Below are positions 1 through 8,150 of a stretch of 64,000 nucleotides of DNA, in pieces. Within the stretch, counting starts at the first letter, position 1; each line of letters begins with the position of its first letter. Under the pieces are notes generated by a model. It did no database searches and had not been told where the DNA came from. It saw nothing but the letters and a program-made list of their open reading frames with translations. Source of the DNA: Stercorarius parasiticus (lineage: Eukaryota; Chordata; Aves; Charadriiformes; Stercorariidae); the NCBI GenBank assembly GCA_013396915.1, contig VWZL01001370.1, positions 388,414 to 452,413 of the forward strand. Reading direction: 5' to 3'. A program made the position numbers and the translations under genes.

Positions 1-383
1 GCTGGCATTTATTAAAAGCTCGGCTTTCAAATAATAAACCTGCAATAGTGAATGAATTTCACAGCAAACTATTCCACTTGGAGCTGGGAAGATACATCGG
101 GCCCTTTTCATTCAGTCAACACAATTCTTGATTTCCATCGGGTTTAGGATGGATGGTACCTTGTGTGACCCAGAGCAATCCCAGGAATGCCTGTCTCCAG
201 CAGCAAATCCCCCAAAGCATTCACCAAAGCCGCACTAGGAGGCTCACAGCCTCCCTGCAGAAGGAAAACATCAATTTGATATTTCTTTCCAATCTCAGAC
301 CACTGTTGCTTGGATCTGAGTCTCATTCTGAACTGACTTGGGAAATAACGACATCACTATCACCAAAGAAAGTATGTTGCAAA
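1..383. other. Downstream flank of TAC1
   Basis: No gene is seen. The segment is AT-rich and contains TTTATT at 8-13, a further AATAAA on the minus strand that could serve a still longer transcript. From conserved vertebrate order ASNS would be expected further left, outside the window. Confidence 0.5.
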
Positions 384-1020
384 ATCCCCAGAGTAGTTTT
401 TATTTAAAATGTTACTATCATAAAATTCCAGACTATGAAATGAAGACCTGGGATTCACATTCAAACCTTACCCACCCTCCCTTTCTAATATATATATACA
501 TAGTCACAAAACATAAAACATGCTGCAATGATACAAATATATTTTTTGATATGGAAATTACAGTACATTATAAACCATGAAAACAAATTGAGGCACTAGA
601 CTGTACATCAGCTCTGTTCTGCACTGGCCGTGAAGCTGATAGACTTGCTTTCAATGAACAAAAGAATATTCTCTTTGTTTAGTGAACATAACTTTATGGG
701 TCATATCAAATGATGTGCTTTGTTGTGAGACGTCACCAGGGTTGCTGGTCCTTTCAGAACCACAACGCACCTACACAACACGTACCGCTGCCACAATATG
801 AAAAATAATCATTTTATTGAATGTACAACTCAAAAAAAAAAACCCAAACAAAACCCCCCAACATCGGTTATTATTAAATAAATCATTATTCCATACAGTG
901 GTTAGTTTATATTACACTGCATTGGCCATTGGAACAAATGAAGTTTAATAAATAATGCACGGGGAATGTCTCATTTACGCCTCCGTTCGTAATTCTGTGC
1001 TATGCTCCTTTCAGCAGATC
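384..1020 (-). CDS. TAC1: TAC1 exon 7 (C-terminal flank, stop and 3' UTR)
   Basis: The acceptor is TTTTTTGCAG (AG at 1021-1022). Coding bases 1020-971 finish a Gly codon and encode [15 protein letters not shown], with TGA at 973-971. The mammalian end is the closely similar YERSAMQNYERRR. The 3' UTR runs to about 384, placed by AATAAA at 399-404. Blocks such as ATTTATTTAATAA, TTATTTTTCATATTGTG, ATGTTTTGTGACTAT and AACATTTTAAATAAAA look like the mammalian TAC1 3' UTR from memory, which supports this as the true end. The exact cleavage position is estimated. Confidence 0.88.
399..404 (-). terminator. TAC1 distal polyadenylation signal AATAAA
   Basis: AATAAA lies on the minus strand 567 nt after the stop codon, inside TTTTAAATAAAAACT. 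The downstream minus strand is moderately GT-rich (TTCTTTGGTGATAGTGATGT). It gives a 3' UTR of the length usual for the family and is my preferred end. Confidence 0.65.
813..818 (-). terminator. Alternative proximal polyadenylation signal AATAAA in TAC1 3' UTR
   Basis: AATAAA on the minus strand 153 nt after the stop codon, followed about 30-50 nt downstream by a good GT-rich element (GTGTTGTGTAGGTGCGTTGT). It could yield a short 3' UTR isoform. Confidence 0.45.
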
Positions 1021-4000
1021 CTGCAAAAAAGACGAAGCAGAATGAAGCACGTGGTGCAGCCTTGCGTAAACCCCGGCAAGCACACGGAAACGTCAGAGAC
1101 CTGCAGCCCTCTGGGCTGCTGCCGGACCCCTTCACAGCGTTTGGACCCGAGATGAGGGATCCTGGCACAGCCCTGAGCAGCCTCCAGGAGGCTGAAGTGC
1201 TTTCTACCCCTCCTCTACCAAGCTACTTGAAGCACCATTAAATCAGAGCCCTTTTATATTCACGCAATCGATTTAACTGATGGGATCTGAGCACTCACAG
1301 TTTGTGGGTAGAGACTGTCTGCATTGACATTGCCACCTTCTGTCCTGCAGAGTCACCTCTTCACCAGGTTTACACCCTCCCTCTCCCCAAGCCATGCGCA
1401 CTGTCACACCTCTGACTAAAATCTGCAGCAGGAGCTAAGCAAACCTCAGACTGCCCTGTGGACCAACCGCAGCCTAAAATAGTCTTCAGTAACATATTTA
1501 GTAGCAGTAGATCTCTCCTTCTTGCTCTTTAAAAATGAGAGGGAAACCCACAGAGCCCTTCTTGGGCAGAGCCTGGCCGTAGGGTGACGTAGGTGGTCAC
1601 CAGAGTCACCTTTGCTTCCACCCCGAAGGGAGGACTTCTTTCACGGAGCTTATACATGCCTGAGTATTGCATGCAAACGCACAGCTGGTCTGGGGGGATT
1701 CGGCGCTGCATCCTGTACAGAGCTGGCATTTGGGACCAGTGGTTTTAAATTAAGATGACTTCAATTTTCACCACACCAAGTATAAAATGAGCTGAGCTTT
1801 CTTAATATAGAGTATTATAACATCTTTACTGTACACATGACTATTTTCCGGCTGCTGCCTGGAGCATTCATCCGACAGAGCGCCCAGCTTGGCAGACAAT
1901 GTCAGACCCCGTTTTACCAAACCAGGGACTGAGACTCCAGTATCCCAGTACCCTGCTCCGTCACACAAGGCTTTAAATCAGCACCGTGCTCACACCCAGC
2001 AGCAGGGGGGTATAAACTCCTGCACATTTGCCGGGGAACTCAGGGGTGTCCTGCACAAGGAGAAAACCACGGCACCAAGAAAAGGTGCAACTAATTCCTG
2101 CTCAGCTAAACGTCTTTCAGTAGGATGGAGAAAGGACAGTCCTAGCACACACTCATGATCTTGCTTTGATTACACTGTCCTTAGGACCCATCTTCTCCTC
2201 TAGAGGAGCATAAGCAACTTCTTAACCATTTTCCTCTCAGGGAATGGAGCAGAAAAGCAGTGAATTCTAGTTTTACCTGTCAGGCAGGTATTACACAGAC
2301 CGACAGGGTAAAACTTCATTATTCCCCTGTGTTACAGATACCACATAACAGTATCCAGACTACACCCAATTTTGAAATTAGGACAATCAAATCTTTGCCT
2401 TTTTTAAACACTTGCTGTATTTTACATTCTAATACTAATGTAAACATAATCCCAATGGAAACCAAACCCAATTTATTCCTTCCAGACTATTTACTTTTGT
2501 GACAGCAGATATATTTACAGGTATTATGCATTTAATAGCTATTGCCACCACAGATAAAATTGTACAAAATTATTCATGATACATAGCAATTTGCAAAATG
2601 ATGCAGAGAGCAATATTACTAGTCTGAACAGGGTTTAATTGAAAATAAAAGTTACTGACAACCATAATTGCAGAATATAGATCACAGCGTGTATCCACAT
2701 AATATAAAGGTGTCAGCTAGTAATTTAACTTTTATCATCCATTTAACAAAACTATTTCAGAGCCGTGAAATGCGCATTAGGTTTTTTATTGTTTTTAATT
2801 CTTATTCTAGGGAATTAACTGATACTTTATGGTTCACAGTGAGGGATTTCCTCATTACAGTCCTATCGCACAGGGAAGGTAGAGCTACTGGCAGCCTGCA
2901 GTTACCCACAGGGGTTGTGCACATGGGGGAGGAGGATTCTGCCCTGTAAGGACGCTATGGGAAAATAACCAAAAAATTCACAGTATTGGTTCAAAGCTTA
3001 AAATATTTTTTGCCCCTTTTTTTTTTTTTNACAAAGTTGGAGGAGGCTGGGAGTGTTTAACAGCTTGACCTGCAGAATGAGGTGGTGTTAATGGTTGCTC
3101 TTTCACCCCCTGCTCAAGTTTGAGGAATAGTGATCTGCAGAGAAAATGAGGGAGATCTGGATTTGGATCACAAGTTTAAATGAGCTTTACATTTTCAGCC
3201 TCTGATTTTTTTCCTGATATGTCAGTAAAATTTCATTTTTTCTTGTAATAAATAGCACTTTGGGGATCGGCAGAACATGCTGCTGGAACGGACAGGGACA
3301 GTAAGGAAAGTGCCCTGGGGACTTACACCTGACTTTGCCTGCGCTATGGCTGCTCAGACCAACCTGATCATCTCAAGCATTAGAGTGAAGCAGACCCTAA
3401 AATATCTTGGTTAAGAAAGAACATCCTGGTCCTATTTCAGAGAACTCTAGGTCTACGCTGCATAAAGGCTGCTTCTTCCATCCGCTGGGAGAGAACAAAG
3501 AGGCAACCAAATGAAGAGACCGTATACATCACTGATGTAGTCATATACATACCAGAATTTAAAGATCTTTTGCCCATAAGTCCAACAAAGGAGTCTGTTT
3601 TATGCCCTGAAAAAACATATTTGGGGTGTTTTAATACATTTTCAATAGGCAGGCTTTTAAGATAACATGTTCTCACGAGGAAGGAAGACACAGGCTCCGA
3701 TCCTGTTCATCTCACATACTAGTTGTTCACACCACTCTCCGACAATGGAGAAGGAGCATCATTCTGTCTAATCACTGCAGGCAGGTTAGATCGAGGCACA
3801 GGCCAGTTAGTGGACATCTTCCCATTGACTCAGATAGATTTTTTTGTTTTGGTGGAGGGAGTCTGTGGGGTTTTTTTAAGTTTCTTAGAAAAATAATGGC
3901 AGATAACCAATTCTTATTCCTCTCCCGGGACAATTCCTATTGATTGAAGCAAATGCACAGGAAGGCAGTATCTTGGCATAGCCTGCCTCCGTGTGATGCA

Positions 4001-6296
4001 TCTCTTCTACTTGTTGGTGGTTTTTTCTGTAATGGGGAAGAAAAATCTTCCTTGCAGGTTAGGCAGAGCCCTTACTGGAGAGGAAGCCAATGGAACTCTA
4101 TGTCTGGACACGTCTGAGCTAGACAGTCTGGCTTTATTTTTGGAATATTTATGAGTTCAGATATTGCCTTCCTGTCCCATTAGTACTCCTCGAGGCACTG
4201 GATGTGTAGAGGATAAATTACTCCAAGTTTTGTCCTACAGCATGTATCAGATGTAGTGGTAGCTACAGTTTCAGATAAGGACCAAAAAGGAGCCATTCTT
4301 CTTTCTCTAAGCTGACTTTTGAGGCAAAGTTAGAAATTTCTCTTTGGAAAGAATTTTGCTTGGCTAATTCATCTACAAAGCAAGATGAATGGCCCTCAGA
4401 CCTCACAGGTATTTATTCAAGCTGAAGCAGTTTCAGAAAGCTATAATTTTTTACTTTAATCATCTGGTTACTTGGCATGAGCTTTGTATCGGACTCTTTA
4501 ATTGGTCTTCCAATACATAATCCTAGTGATAAAATCTTGTGGCTAACAGAACACCGGGACAGTTATTGACTTCTGTGAACAAAGGAGGACTCACAGAATA
4601 CAGATCATTTTTACTTATTATAAGGTTTCCAGCTCCTGTCTGAGCATCTTCAGCTAAATTCAGAGAATAAAACTATCACTGTGCAGAACAAGGTGCTGAT
4701 ACCATCTCCCGCTTGGTGTTACACCAAAGGAAAGTGATGCAAGCTTATTAATGGGGCAAGATATGCTTGTTTGTATGGCAGCAGACCATCAATCAGCCCC
4801 TGCTGGGAGTGGGGATCTGTTTCCCCCCCAGACAATGCTGAGAGTACAGATACAGTATCTCGCGTGCAATGACATGGGCTCTCCTGTGGAATCATTCTCG
4901 GGGATTTGGGAATTCGCTATTCTAATTTTCCAGATTTTGCCATCTTAATTGCTCCTCTCCGAGTCTGGCAGTAAGCCTGCCTTGCCTATGAGAAAGGCGT
5001 ACAGAATCCCCCCCATGGGAAATAAGAGAGAGCTGCAACATCCACACGTTAATGTGGATTGAAATCTCAAAGCTTGTGGCAGCTCAGATGAGGTACAGGC
5101 TCACGGCTGCCCTGGGGGCTTTTCAGTCCTTTAACGCAACATTCCTCCACCACCCATGCTGCCAGTCCTTAGCTGAACCCAGACACCTTCTAACTAATCC
5201 CCTCAAATACACTTTTCCCTATTTGAGTATCTTCTAATAATGACTTAAAATATTTGCATTTTTTTAAACTTACTTTTGTGAGAGATCTGGCCATATCCTG
5301 ATTGGAAGAGGAAAGGAAAGAGAAAAAAATAGGAAAAAGAGTTGTTGAAAAAGGATTGCTATGTACATATGATGCTACTACAGTGCTTTGAAGAATCCAA
5401 TACAGAAACTACCCTACATGTTCCACTTAAAGAGAAATTAAGGTGATCGTTTACAACTGTATTTCTCTTTGAAGAGACCGAAAGAATTTGTTTTAGCTAA
5501 ACCCATGCAATTTAGATCTGTTTAGCTCCAATTTCCTAGATCAATTCTTGGATCAGTAAACACGTAGAAAACACGACAATAATTGTAATACACAACCAGT
5601 TTCCACACTAGGGCAATTCAGTGGCACATAGGCCGACCATGAATTATCGTTGTACTTCTTACTGGTATTTACATGCTGTAATTAGTGTGCATTTAGCACT
5701 TTAATGTGGAGCCCACTTTTTTTTCCAGAGTTTATCTGGTATGAAAATTGGGGGAAAAAAACCCCAAAACAAAAAAAAAAAAAAAACAAAACAAAACCCA
5801 AACACCCCACATCGGAACTTTTGAGAAAGGTTTTAACGCATTAAACGCGAGTGCCGACCGCTGTGAAGTTTGGAGCAGCAGTGGGAGAAGAGGCATGCAG
5901 AAGGGGTGAGAGGGACCAGGCCCCCCCCGCCCTGCTCACCGGCATCCCGCTTGCCCATGAGGCCGAAGAACTGCTGGGGCCGGGGTCTCCGGGCCATCCT
6001 CTGCAGGAAATGCTCCAGGGGCAGCGGCAGCTCCTCCTGCGGGGCGACAGCGCCGGCGCTCAGCCCGGACACCCCCTATGGAGAGGGGCAGTGCCCGGCA
6101 CCGACCCCCACCCCCTCCTCCGCTCCCGCATCCCCGCGGGTCGGCGGGCGGAGCAGCTGCCGCCGGGGCTCCCCTTCACCTGGTCGCCATCGGACCAGTC
6201 GGACCAGTAGCTGAGGTCGTCGGTGGCGCCCATCTCCTCGGCCAGCGCCTGGGCCGAGGCCAGGAGGAGCACGGCGAAAGCCAACGGGAGTCTCAT
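971..6296 (-). CDS. TAC1: Preprotachykinin-1, gamma-type precursor (spliced coding sequence)
   Basis: The coding sequence joins, in minus-strand order, 6296-6180, 6036-5940, 5297-5274, 3606-3553 and 1020-971 (342 nt, 113 codons plus stop). Every junction has AG and GT dinucleotides and the phases agree. The precursor is secreted and cleaved in dense-core vesicles. It has a signal peptide (residues 1 to about 19), an acidic propeptide, substance P at 56-66 ([11 protein letters not shown]) followed by Gly-Lys-Arg for amidation and cleavage, a GYGQISHKR linker at 72-80, neurokinin A at 81-90 ([10 protein letters not shown]) followed by Gly-Lys-Arg, and a C-terminal flank ending NYERRRK. The peptides act on neurokinin receptors NK1 and NK2. 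Length fits mammalian gamma-preprotachykinin (about 114 residues). No usable exon 4 is present, so the beta form with neuropeptide K is not predicted. Skipping exon 6 would remove neurokinin A, as in mammalian alpha and delta forms. Confidence 0.96.
1021..3552 (-). other. TAC1 intron between exons 6 and 7
   Basis: 2.5 kb, mostly unique AT-rich sequence. A T-run of about 13 at 3017-3029 is followed by a single N (3030), probably an unresolved homopolymer. No open frame here looks coding. Confidence 0.85.
3553..3606 (-). CDS. TAC1: TAC1 exon 6 (neurokinin A)
   Basis: 54 nt, the same size as mammalian exon 6, between a TTTTTTCAG acceptor (AG at 3607-3608) and a GTATGTAT donor (GT at 3551-3552). 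It completes the Arg codon, then encodes [10 protein letters not shown], Gly-Lys-Arg and SLNS. Its 54-nt length is divisible by three and both ends have matching phase, so skipping it, as in mammalian alpha and delta transcripts, would keep the frame. Confidence 0.97.
3607..5273 (-). other. TAC1 intron between exons 5 and 6
   Basis: 1.67 kb with GTAAGT donor and TTTTTTCAG acceptor. The sequence is unique and AT-rich; I see no recognisable repeat or extra exon. Confidence 0.85.
5274..5297 (-). CDS. TAC1: TAC1 exon 5 (24-bp microexon, neuropeptide-gamma N-terminal part)
   Basis: 24 nt between CAATCAG (AG at 5298-5299) and GTAAGTTT (5266-5273), the same length as mammalian exon 5. With the flanking split codons it encodes GYGQISHK plus the first base of Arg; mammals have GHGQISHK. 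It supplies the dibasic Lys-Arg that releases neurokinin A and most of the N-terminal extension of neuropeptide gamma. It is far too short to be found as an open frame and was located by its splice sites and peptide. Confidence 0.95.
5298..5939 (-). other. TAC1 intron between exons 3 and 5, containing the exon 4 relic
   Basis: 642 nt. In mammals exon 4 lies inside this interval. I read the minus strand throughout and found only the degenerate candidate at 5690-5735. The interval also has an A-rich tract at 5757-5815. Confidence 0.8.
5690..5735 (-). pseudogene. Degenerate relic of TAC1 exon 4
   Basis: A strong acceptor (pyrimidine tract, then CATACCAG; AG at 5736-5737) is followed by 46 nt that resemble mammalian exon 4 (45 nt) as I recall it. 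Shared points are the initial AT, a GAAAAAAAAGTGG block corresponding to the Glu-Lys-Gln-Val codons, a TTAAAG block and a terminal ATG. Entering in the phase of exon 3, the frame meets TAA after eleven whole codons, and the bases after the last ATG are CA rather than GT, so there is no donor. A consensus-like donor (CCA then GTAAGA) lies 27 nt further on and could define a longer, stop-containing exon. Homology is judged by eye. Confidence 0.5.
5940..6036 (-). CDS. TAC1: TAC1 exon 3 (substance P)
   Basis: 97 nt, entering in phase 0 after GCCCCGCAG (acceptor 6037-6038) and leaving one base into a codon before the GTGAGC donor (5934-5939). It encodes [16 protein letters not shown] and then substance P with the amidation Gly and Lys-Arg cleavage site, followed by Asp-Ala. 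The peptide has Arg at position 3 rather than the mammalian Lys, matching the [Arg3]-substance P isolated from chicken. The core FFGLM-Gly-Lys-Arg is intact. Confidence 0.97.
6037..6179 (-). other. TAC1 intron 2
   Basis: 143 nt, very GC-rich, with donor GTGAAG and acceptor GCCCCGCAG. The donor is weaker than consensus (GTGAAG rather than GTRAGT) but is preceded by CAG and is the only GT that keeps the frame. Confidence 0.85.
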
Positions 6297-6311
6297 CGCC
6301 CCCTCGACGTC
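6180..6311 (-). CDS. TAC1: TAC1 exon 2 (start codon, signal peptide, N-terminal propeptide), left contig copy
   Basis: The exon begins after the AG at 6312-6313 (CCTCGCAG context, seen in full in the second copy) with 15 nt of leader. The ATG is at 6296-6294. It encodes [19 protein letters not shown], a hydrophobic signal peptide, then an acidic stretch [20 protein letters not shown] typical of the family. It ends in CAG at 6180 before a GTGAAG donor. The mammalian protein has two more residues (IK) here; in this bird those bases now form the donor. The other half-copy (6698-6791) is identical where it overlaps. Confidence 0.93.
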
Positions 6312-6318
6312 CTGCGAG

Positions 6319-6697
6319 NNNNNNNNNNNNNNNNNNNNNNNNNNNNNNNNNNNNNNNNNNNNNNNNNNNNNNNNNNNNNNNNNNNNNNNNNNNNNNNNNN
6401 NNNNNNNNNNNNNNNNNNNNNNNNNNNNNNNNNNNNNNNNNNNNNNNNNNNNNNNNNNNNNNNNNNNNNNNNNNNNNNNNNNNNNNNNNNNNNNNNNNNN
6501 NNNNNNNNNNNNNNNNNNNNNNNNNNNNNNNNNNNNNNNNNNNNNNNNNNNNNNNNNNNNNNNNNNNNNNNNNNNNNNNNNNNNNNNNNNNNNNNNNNNN
6601 NNNNNNNNNNNNNNNNNNNNNNNNNNNNNNNNNNNNNNNNNNNNNNNNNNNNNNNNNNNNNNNNNNNNNNNNNNNNNNNNNNNNNNNNNNNNNNNNN
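6319..6697. other. Assembly gap of 379 Ns
   Basis: The gap sits inside TAC1 exon 2 and is bounded on both sides by the same 101-bp sequence (6218-6318 and 6698-6798). Its true length is probably zero because the flanking contigs overlap. Confidence 0.95.
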
Positions 6698-6791
6698 CGT
6701 CGGTGGCGCCCATCTCCTCGGCCAGCGCCTGGGCCGAGGCCAGGAGGAGCACGGCGAAAGCCAACGGGAGTCTCATCGCCCCCTCGACGTC
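6698..6791 (-). CDS. TAC1: TAC1 exon 2, partial second copy at gap edge (probable assembly duplicate)
   Basis: This copy is identical to 6218-6311 and contains the acceptor (AG at 6792-6793), the ATG at 6776-6774 and codons up to the first Asp of the DDL motif, where it stops at the N-gap. Unlike the left copy it is joined to intron 1 and the promoter. The two copies together describe one exon seen from two contigs; a true exon duplication is less likely. Confidence 0.85.
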
Positions 6792-6884
6792 CTGCGAGGG
6801 GCAGAGGGTGAAACACCGGCACCGGCACACCCGGAGCCCCGGCGGGGCGAGCGGCCGCGGACACCGGCGACCGGGGGCGGGCAC

Positions 6885-7540
6885 ACACAGAGAGCCCTAC
6901 GCACACACAGACACACACTCACACACACACACCGGTGCACACCTGGATGCACACTCCCTCGCACATACAGATACACATGCACCCAGTTACACCCCCCCAC
7001 NNNGTAGAGGTACCCCTCCCCCCACACACATACAGTTATACGTACACACCCCCTCACATGTAGATGTACATCTAGATATGTAGGCATGGCAGGGGGGTTG
7101 GAACTAGATGAACTTTAAGGTCCCTTCCAACCCAAACCATTCTATGATTCTATATTCACACCTTTCCACGTATGCACACCCAATAAGATACAGCCCCTCA
7201 CACACATCTCCAGGTACGTACACATCAAGTTATAAACTCTCACAACCAACTACACACAGCTAGAGATACAGATGTCCACACACACAGGGACACACATGTC
7301 TATAGGTACACACACGTCCCTTCGCACATCCAGATACGCACATCGGGACAGGAACAGAAGCGTCCTTGCACATACAGAGACACACATGCGGACACACAAG
7401 CATGCATAGTCACCCCCTCTATAGGTGCACACATATAGAGACACCCCCCCACACACGCATATAGACAGACACACAGAAGTACACACGCACACACCCTCAC
7501 AAACATATAGGTACACACGGACGGACAGGCTCCCGGAGGC
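6885..7540. repeat. Imperfect CA-rich microsatellite region
   Basis: Runs of CA, ACAC and ACATAC are interspersed with short unique bases and broken at 7085-7200 by a CR1 tail and unique sequence. The complementary strand, which is transcribed, is GT-rich. Confidence 0.85.
7087..7154 (+). mobile_element. CR1 retrotransposon 3' tail fragment
   Basis: GGGGTTGGAACTAGATGAAC, then GGTCCCTTCCAACCCAAACC and ATTCTATGATTCTAT are the characteristic CR1 3' end in sense orientation. It lies in TAC1 intron 1, antisense to the gene. Confidence 0.9.
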
Positions 7541-7548
7541 ACACGCAC

Positions 7549-7592
7549 CGTCTGCAGCGGGGAGGGCTGGCGCTGCTCTCCGTGCGCATTGA
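7549..7592 (-). other. TAC1: TAC1 exon 1 (5' UTR), predicted
   Basis: The start is placed about 30 nt after the TATA box. The end is placed at 7549, where CTGCAGACGG meets GTGCGTGTG (GT at 7547-7548). In mammals TAC1 also has a non-coding first exon. No transcript evidence is available here, so both ends are inferred and the donor could be another GT nearby. Confidence 0.5.
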
Positions 7593-7615
7593 CCGTCGGC
7601 GGGACCGCTCCCCAC

Positions 7616-7623
7616 TTTATATA
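7616..7623 (-). promoter_or_regulatory. TATA box of TAC1
   Basis: TATATAAA on the minus strand, in GGTATATAAAGTGGGG, about 840 nt upstream of the right-hand ATG copy across intron 1. Transcription would start near 7592. About 30-50 nt upstream lies TAATTGCATTTAGGCAAAT, an AT-rich island in otherwise GC-rich DNA with two octamer-like half sites and a homeodomain-type TAAT core; it is a plausible binding site by inference. Confidence 0.8.
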
Positions 7624-7867
7624 CCTGGAGACGGGGAGGGCCGAGGCAGCCTCATTTGCCTAAATGCAATTACCCCGCGGTTTTATCGTCGCAGCCCCGT
7701 GACAGCCCCCGCCCCGGCGAGGAGCCTCCGCCCCCCGCTCCCGCGGCGCCTCCCGGAGGCGCGGAGACCGCGAGGTCGCCGGGCAGCTCCCCGCATCCTC
7801 CTCCCGCGCCGCTCCCTGTCCCCGGGGTCGCCCCGTTCCGGTCGGGACCAAGTCGCGCCCCGGCGGC

Positions 7868-7945
7868 GGGTGCGGGTGTGGATGCGGGATGCGGGGTGCC
7901 GGGTGCGGGGTGCAGGGTGCAGGTACAGGGTGCGGATGCGGATTT
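7868..7945 (+). repeat. GGGTGC-type tandem repeat upstream of the TAC1 promoter
   Basis: About 11 imperfect 6-8-bp units of the form GGGTGC or GGATGC in a row, about 250-330 bp upstream of the TATA box. The G-runs on the plus strand could form a G-quadruplex. Confidence 0.75.
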
Positions 7946-8150
7946 AGGGGTGTCCCCTCCCAGTCCCGCTCCCCGCTCCCGCTGCTTTCCGCAGCGAGCG
8001 GCACCGCCGGGAGGGCGAGCAGCGGGCAGGGGACGGGGGGGACCGGGGGACAGCGCGGAGCGGGGAGCGAGCAGCGGCGGGCACCGTCCTGGGGACCTTC
8101 CCCAGCTCTGCCCTCCCCGGGGAGTGCACCCCGGGGCGTGCAGATGGGCT

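Larger units (their letters stand above)
6218..6798. repeat. 101-bp exact direct repeat flanking the gap
   Basis: 6218-6318 equals 6698-6798 base for base. The left copy ends and the right copy starts exactly at the Ns, which is the mark of an unmerged contig overlap. Confidence 0.95.
6792..7548 (-). other. TAC1 intron 1, CA-rich
   Basis: About 757 nt, with acceptor CCTCTGCCCCTCGCAG and predicted donor GTGCGT. From about 6885 to 7540 the plus strand is dominated by imperfect CACACA and ACATACA blocks, so the transcript is GU-rich. A 68-bp CR1 tail and a 3-N gap (7001-7003) lie within it. Confidence 0.7.
5900..8150. promoter_or_regulatory. GC-rich, CpG-dense region around the TAC1 5' end
   Basis: Exons 1-3 and upstream sequence to about 8150 are strongly GC-rich with many CG dinucleotides, in sharp contrast to the AT-rich flanks. 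The CA-rich intron 1 interrupts it. Long open frames on both strands at 7580-8460 are a product of base composition; none resembles a known protein. Confidence 0.75.

Noticed and set aside
5440..5522. AG followed by an open segment with AACTCTTTCGG-like codons giving Asn-Ser-Phe-Gly-Leu, considered as exon 4 or a tachykinin-like exon
   Set aside because: No donor follows in phase, and there is no Gly-Lys-Arg. The tachykinin-like look is chance, and the sequence does not align with exon 4.
6218..6798. True tandem duplication of TAC1 exon 2
   Set aside because: The repeat is exact and ends at the gap edges on both sides, which a biological duplication would not be expected to do.
6060..7083. 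Long open frames running through the N-gap
   Set aside because: They are artefacts of Ns being read as open codons; only the exon 2 and exon 3 parts in the TAC1 frame are real.
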